Assembly: GCA_937961295.1 (NCBI GenBank)
Contig: CALGOK010000030.1
Span: forward strand, 1-7,429
DNA length: 7,429 nucleotides
Origin: an uncultured Gemmatimonadota bacterium
Lineage (GTDB): Bacteria > Gemmatimonadota > Gemmatimonadetes > Gemmatimonadales > GWC2-71-9
Direction: 5' to 3'
A model generated the notes under the pieces. It was not told the DNA's origin. It did no database searches and saw nothing but the letters and a program-made list of their open reading frames with translations. Shown here piece after piece: positions 6,101-7,429 of this stretch. A program made the translations under genes and the position numbers. Positions within the stretch are counted from its first letter, which is position 1, and every line of letters starts with the position of its first letter.

Positions 6101-6382
6101 ATGCTGATGAATCTCCTGATGCAGGCCGAGGCGATGACCCCCGAGGTCGCGTCCGCGGTGGGTGCCGGTTGGGGCGCGCTGGGCGCCGGGATCGGGATGG
6201 GTCTCGCGCTGATCGGCGCCGGGATCGGTCTCGGCCGGATCGGTGGCCAGGTGGCCGAGGGCATCGCCCGCCAGCCTGAGGCCGAGGGCGCCATTCGTGG
6301 TGCCGGCCTGCTGTTCGCGGTGCTTCTCGAGGGCGCCACGATCATCGCGCTGGTGTTCGCGCTGCTGTTCAAGCTCATCTAA
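6101..6382 (+). CDS. atpE: F0F1 ATP synthase subunit c
   Basis: This is the rotor-ring subunit, present in many copies per enzyme. From ATG 6101 it has 93 residues: helix one about 18-47, with the glycine-rich packing motif GAGIGMG (28-34) and again GAGIGLG (39-45); the polar loop ARQPE (56-60) that contacts F1; and helix two about 66-91 with the ion-binding Glu77 ([13 protein letters not shown]). Aligned to the Na+-type c-subunit of Ilyobacter on ARQPE, Gln32 becomes Leu44, Ser66 becomes Gly78 and Tyr70 becomes Ile82, so the sodium ligands are missing and proton coupling is expected. The start is uncertain among ATG 6101, 6107, 6119 and 6059; 6101 has GGA seven bases ahead and gives a normal length. 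It is separated from atpB by 252 bases carrying hairpins and lies 12 bases before atpF. Confidence 0.95.
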   Translation: MLMNLLMQAEAMTPEVASAVGAGWGALGAGIGMGLALIGAGIGLGRIGGQVAEGIARQPEAEGAIRGAGLLFAVLLEGATIIALVFALLFKLI

Positions 6383-6394
6383 CCAGCGGGAAGA

Positions 6395-6955
6395 ATGGCC
6401 ATGATGCTTCCGATGCTCCTCCTCCTGCAGGAGGCCGAACACGCGGCCGAGGGCGCGCTGCCGGCGCCGTTCTCGCCCACGCCGGGCCTGGTGATCTGGA
6501 CCTGGATCGTGTTCATCGCCCTGTTCATCCTGCTCGCCAAGCTGGTGTTCCCGACCATCGTGAAGATGACCGCGGAGCGCGAGGCGGCGATCAAGCTGCA
6601 GCTGGCCGAGGCCGCCGCGATGCGGGCCGAGGCGGAACAGGCGCTCACCGAGCATCGGGAGCTCCTGGCCGGCGCGCGCGGCGAGGCCCAGGCGATCATC
6701 GCCGAGGCGCGCCAGGCGGCCGAGCGCGAGCGCACGGTCGCGGTCGAGAAGACCAAGGCCGAGCAGGACGAGCTGCTCGCGCGCGCCAAGGCGGAGATCG
6801 CGGCCGAGGGCGAGCGCGCCCGGGCCGAGCTGCGTCGCGAGGTGGCCGACCTGGCCATCGCCGCGGCGGGCAAGGTGATCGAGAAGCAGCTCGATCCCGC
6901 CGCCGATCGCCGCATCGTCGAGGACTACCTCGGCCAGATCGGGCAGAAGTCATGA
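6395..6955 (+). CDS. atpF: F0F1 ATP synthase subunit b
   Basis: This is the peripheral-stalk subunit that ties the membrane part to F1. It has 186 residues, somewhat longer than the usual 155-175 because of about 30 residues before the membrane helix (MAMMLPMLLLLQ...PTP). The helix is about 31-54 (GLVIWTWIVFIALFILLAKLVF). It is followed by a long charged, alanine-rich coiled coil (about 58-150), including the family mark ARGEAQAIIAEAR (94-106), and by the delta-binding end ADLAIAAAGKVIEKQLD (151-167). The hydrophobic start resembles a short signal or re-entrant segment; ATG 6401 or 6404 are alternatives that sit at a better distance from GGGAAG (6388-6393). Its stop overlaps the atpH start as ATGA, pointing to coupled translation of the two stalk partners. 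Only one b gene is seen; a second b' could lie elsewhere. Confidence 0.95.
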   Translation: MAMMLPMLLLLQEAEHAAEGALPAPFSPTPGLVIWTWIVFIALFILLAKLVFPTIVKMTAEREAAIKLQLAEAAAMRAEAEQALTEHRELLAGARGEAQAIIAEARQAAERERTVAVEKTKAEQDELLARAKAEIAAEGERARAELRREVADLAIAAAGKVIEKQLDPAADRRIVEDYLGQIGQKS

Positions 6956-7429
6956 GGTCGGTCACCATCGCGCGGAACTACGCCGAGACGCTCTTCGACC
7001 TGGCGCGCCGGGACGGGGCGACCGAGGCGTGGGGCGAGCTGATGGACACCACCGCCGCGGCGATGGGCACGGACAAGGTCGAGGCCGTGTTGATGTCGCC
7101 GCGGGTGACCACCGAGCAGAAGGTGCGGATCGTGTCCGACGCGCTCGCGGGTGCGCCGCGGCCGTTCGTGCAGTTCCTCGCCGCGGTGCTGCGCCGCGGC
7201 CGCCAGGTGCTGCTGCCGACCATCGCGGACGAGTACCGCGCGATGCTCGACCAGTCGCTCGGTAGGGTGCGCGCCGGGATCACCATGGCGCGGCCGGTGG
7301 ACGAGGCCCGCAAGGCCGAGATCGTGGCGAAGCTCTCCGCGGCGCTTGGCAAGGAAGTGATTGCCGGCTTCGCGGTCGATCCCGCGATTCTTGGCGGCAC
7401 CGTGGTCCGCATCGGCGACCAGGTGTACG
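6952..7429 (+). CDS. atpH: F0F1 ATP synthase subunit delta (3' partial)
   Basis: This is the OSCP/delta subunit, which binds the top of F1 and the C-terminal end of subunit b. Translation from ATG 6952 is open to the right edge: 159 residues are visible of about 175-180 expected. The N-terminus SVTIARNYAETLFDLARRDG (residues 3-22) is the family's opening helix (ARxYAxALF). MSPRVTTEQKVRIVSDAL is the mid-domain segment, then PFVQFLAAVLRRGRQVLLPTIADEYRAML. The end carries the strand region AGFAVDPAILGGTVVRIGDQVY, the highly conserved delta C-terminal mark, broken just before its usual D(G/S)S. The ATG overlaps the atpF stop by four bases (ATGA). The truncation is due to the window edge only; nothing suggests a broken gene. 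atpA should follow. Confidence 0.95.
   Translation, partial: MRSVTIARNYAETLFDLARRDGATEAWGELMDTTAAAMGTDKVEAVLMSPRVTTEQKVRIVSDALAGAPRPFVQFLAAVLRRGRQVLLPTIADEYRAMLDQSLGRVRAGITMARPVDEARKAEIVAKLSAALGKEVIAGFAVDPAILGGTVVRIGDQVY

Noticed and set aside
4193..6655. 820-codon open frame on the minus strand, antisense to the atp genes
   Set aside because: It is antisense to well-recognised atpZ, atpI, atpB, atpE and part of atpF, its composition is the His/Arg/Gln-rich type produced by GC-rich opposite strands, and it runs through intergenic repeats.

Overview
The window is GC-rich (C/G dominates third codon positions) and gene-dense. It carries the first half of an F0F1 ATP synthase operon plus unrelated genes. 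A choice-of-anchor B/LVIVD protein, leaderless-looking promoters and two families of GC-rich intergenic hairpin repeats suggest a Gemmatimonadota-like bacterium. That placement rests on recall of similar genomes, not on a search, and I hold it at about 0.6.

Layout. 1-859: 3' part of a surface or secreted LVIVD beta-propeller-like protein, overlapping a GNAT acetyltransferase (to 1377). 1378-1656: a non-coding gap with a long near-perfect hairpin and a good promoter placed so that the next transcript would begin at or next to the ATG. 1657-3032: a two-gene unit, a MarR-family regulator overlapping an NmrA-type NAD(P)-binding protein. 3033-3106: a hairpin filling the space between convergent stop codons. 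3109-4116 (minus): a MoxR AAA+ ATPase without its usual DUF58/vWA partners. 4117-4393: the divergent gap, with an inverted repeat element and then the atp promoter. 4394-7429 (plus): atpZ-like, atpI, atpB, atpE, atpF and atpH (cut by the right edge), in the classical i-a-c-b-delta order; atpA and the other F1 genes should follow.

How the genes work together. AtpZ and AtpI are small membrane proteins linked to c-ring assembly or cation supply. AtpB (a), AtpE (c) and AtpF (b) form the membrane rotor and stator, and AtpH (delta) ties the b stalk to F1. The c-subunit residues look proton-type, not sodium-type. The MarR and NmrA genes look like a self-contained regulator/redox-protein pair.

Most notable signal. 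An 18-bp palindrome, TTGCGAAAGTTTTCACAA (4357-4374), matches the Rex (NADH/NAD+ sensor) operator consensus TTGTGAAnnnnTTCACAA at all but one position. It coincides with the -35 box and spacer of the atp promoter, which suggests redox control of ATP synthase. Other points of interest are a family of heptamer-built hairpins abutting stop codons (one of them inside the atp operon, between atpB and atpE), apparent non-canonical starts or an indel at atpI and the GNAT gene, and the long hairpin ahead of marR. I found no evidence of a wholly new multi-gene system, RNA gene, CRISPR array or transposase.
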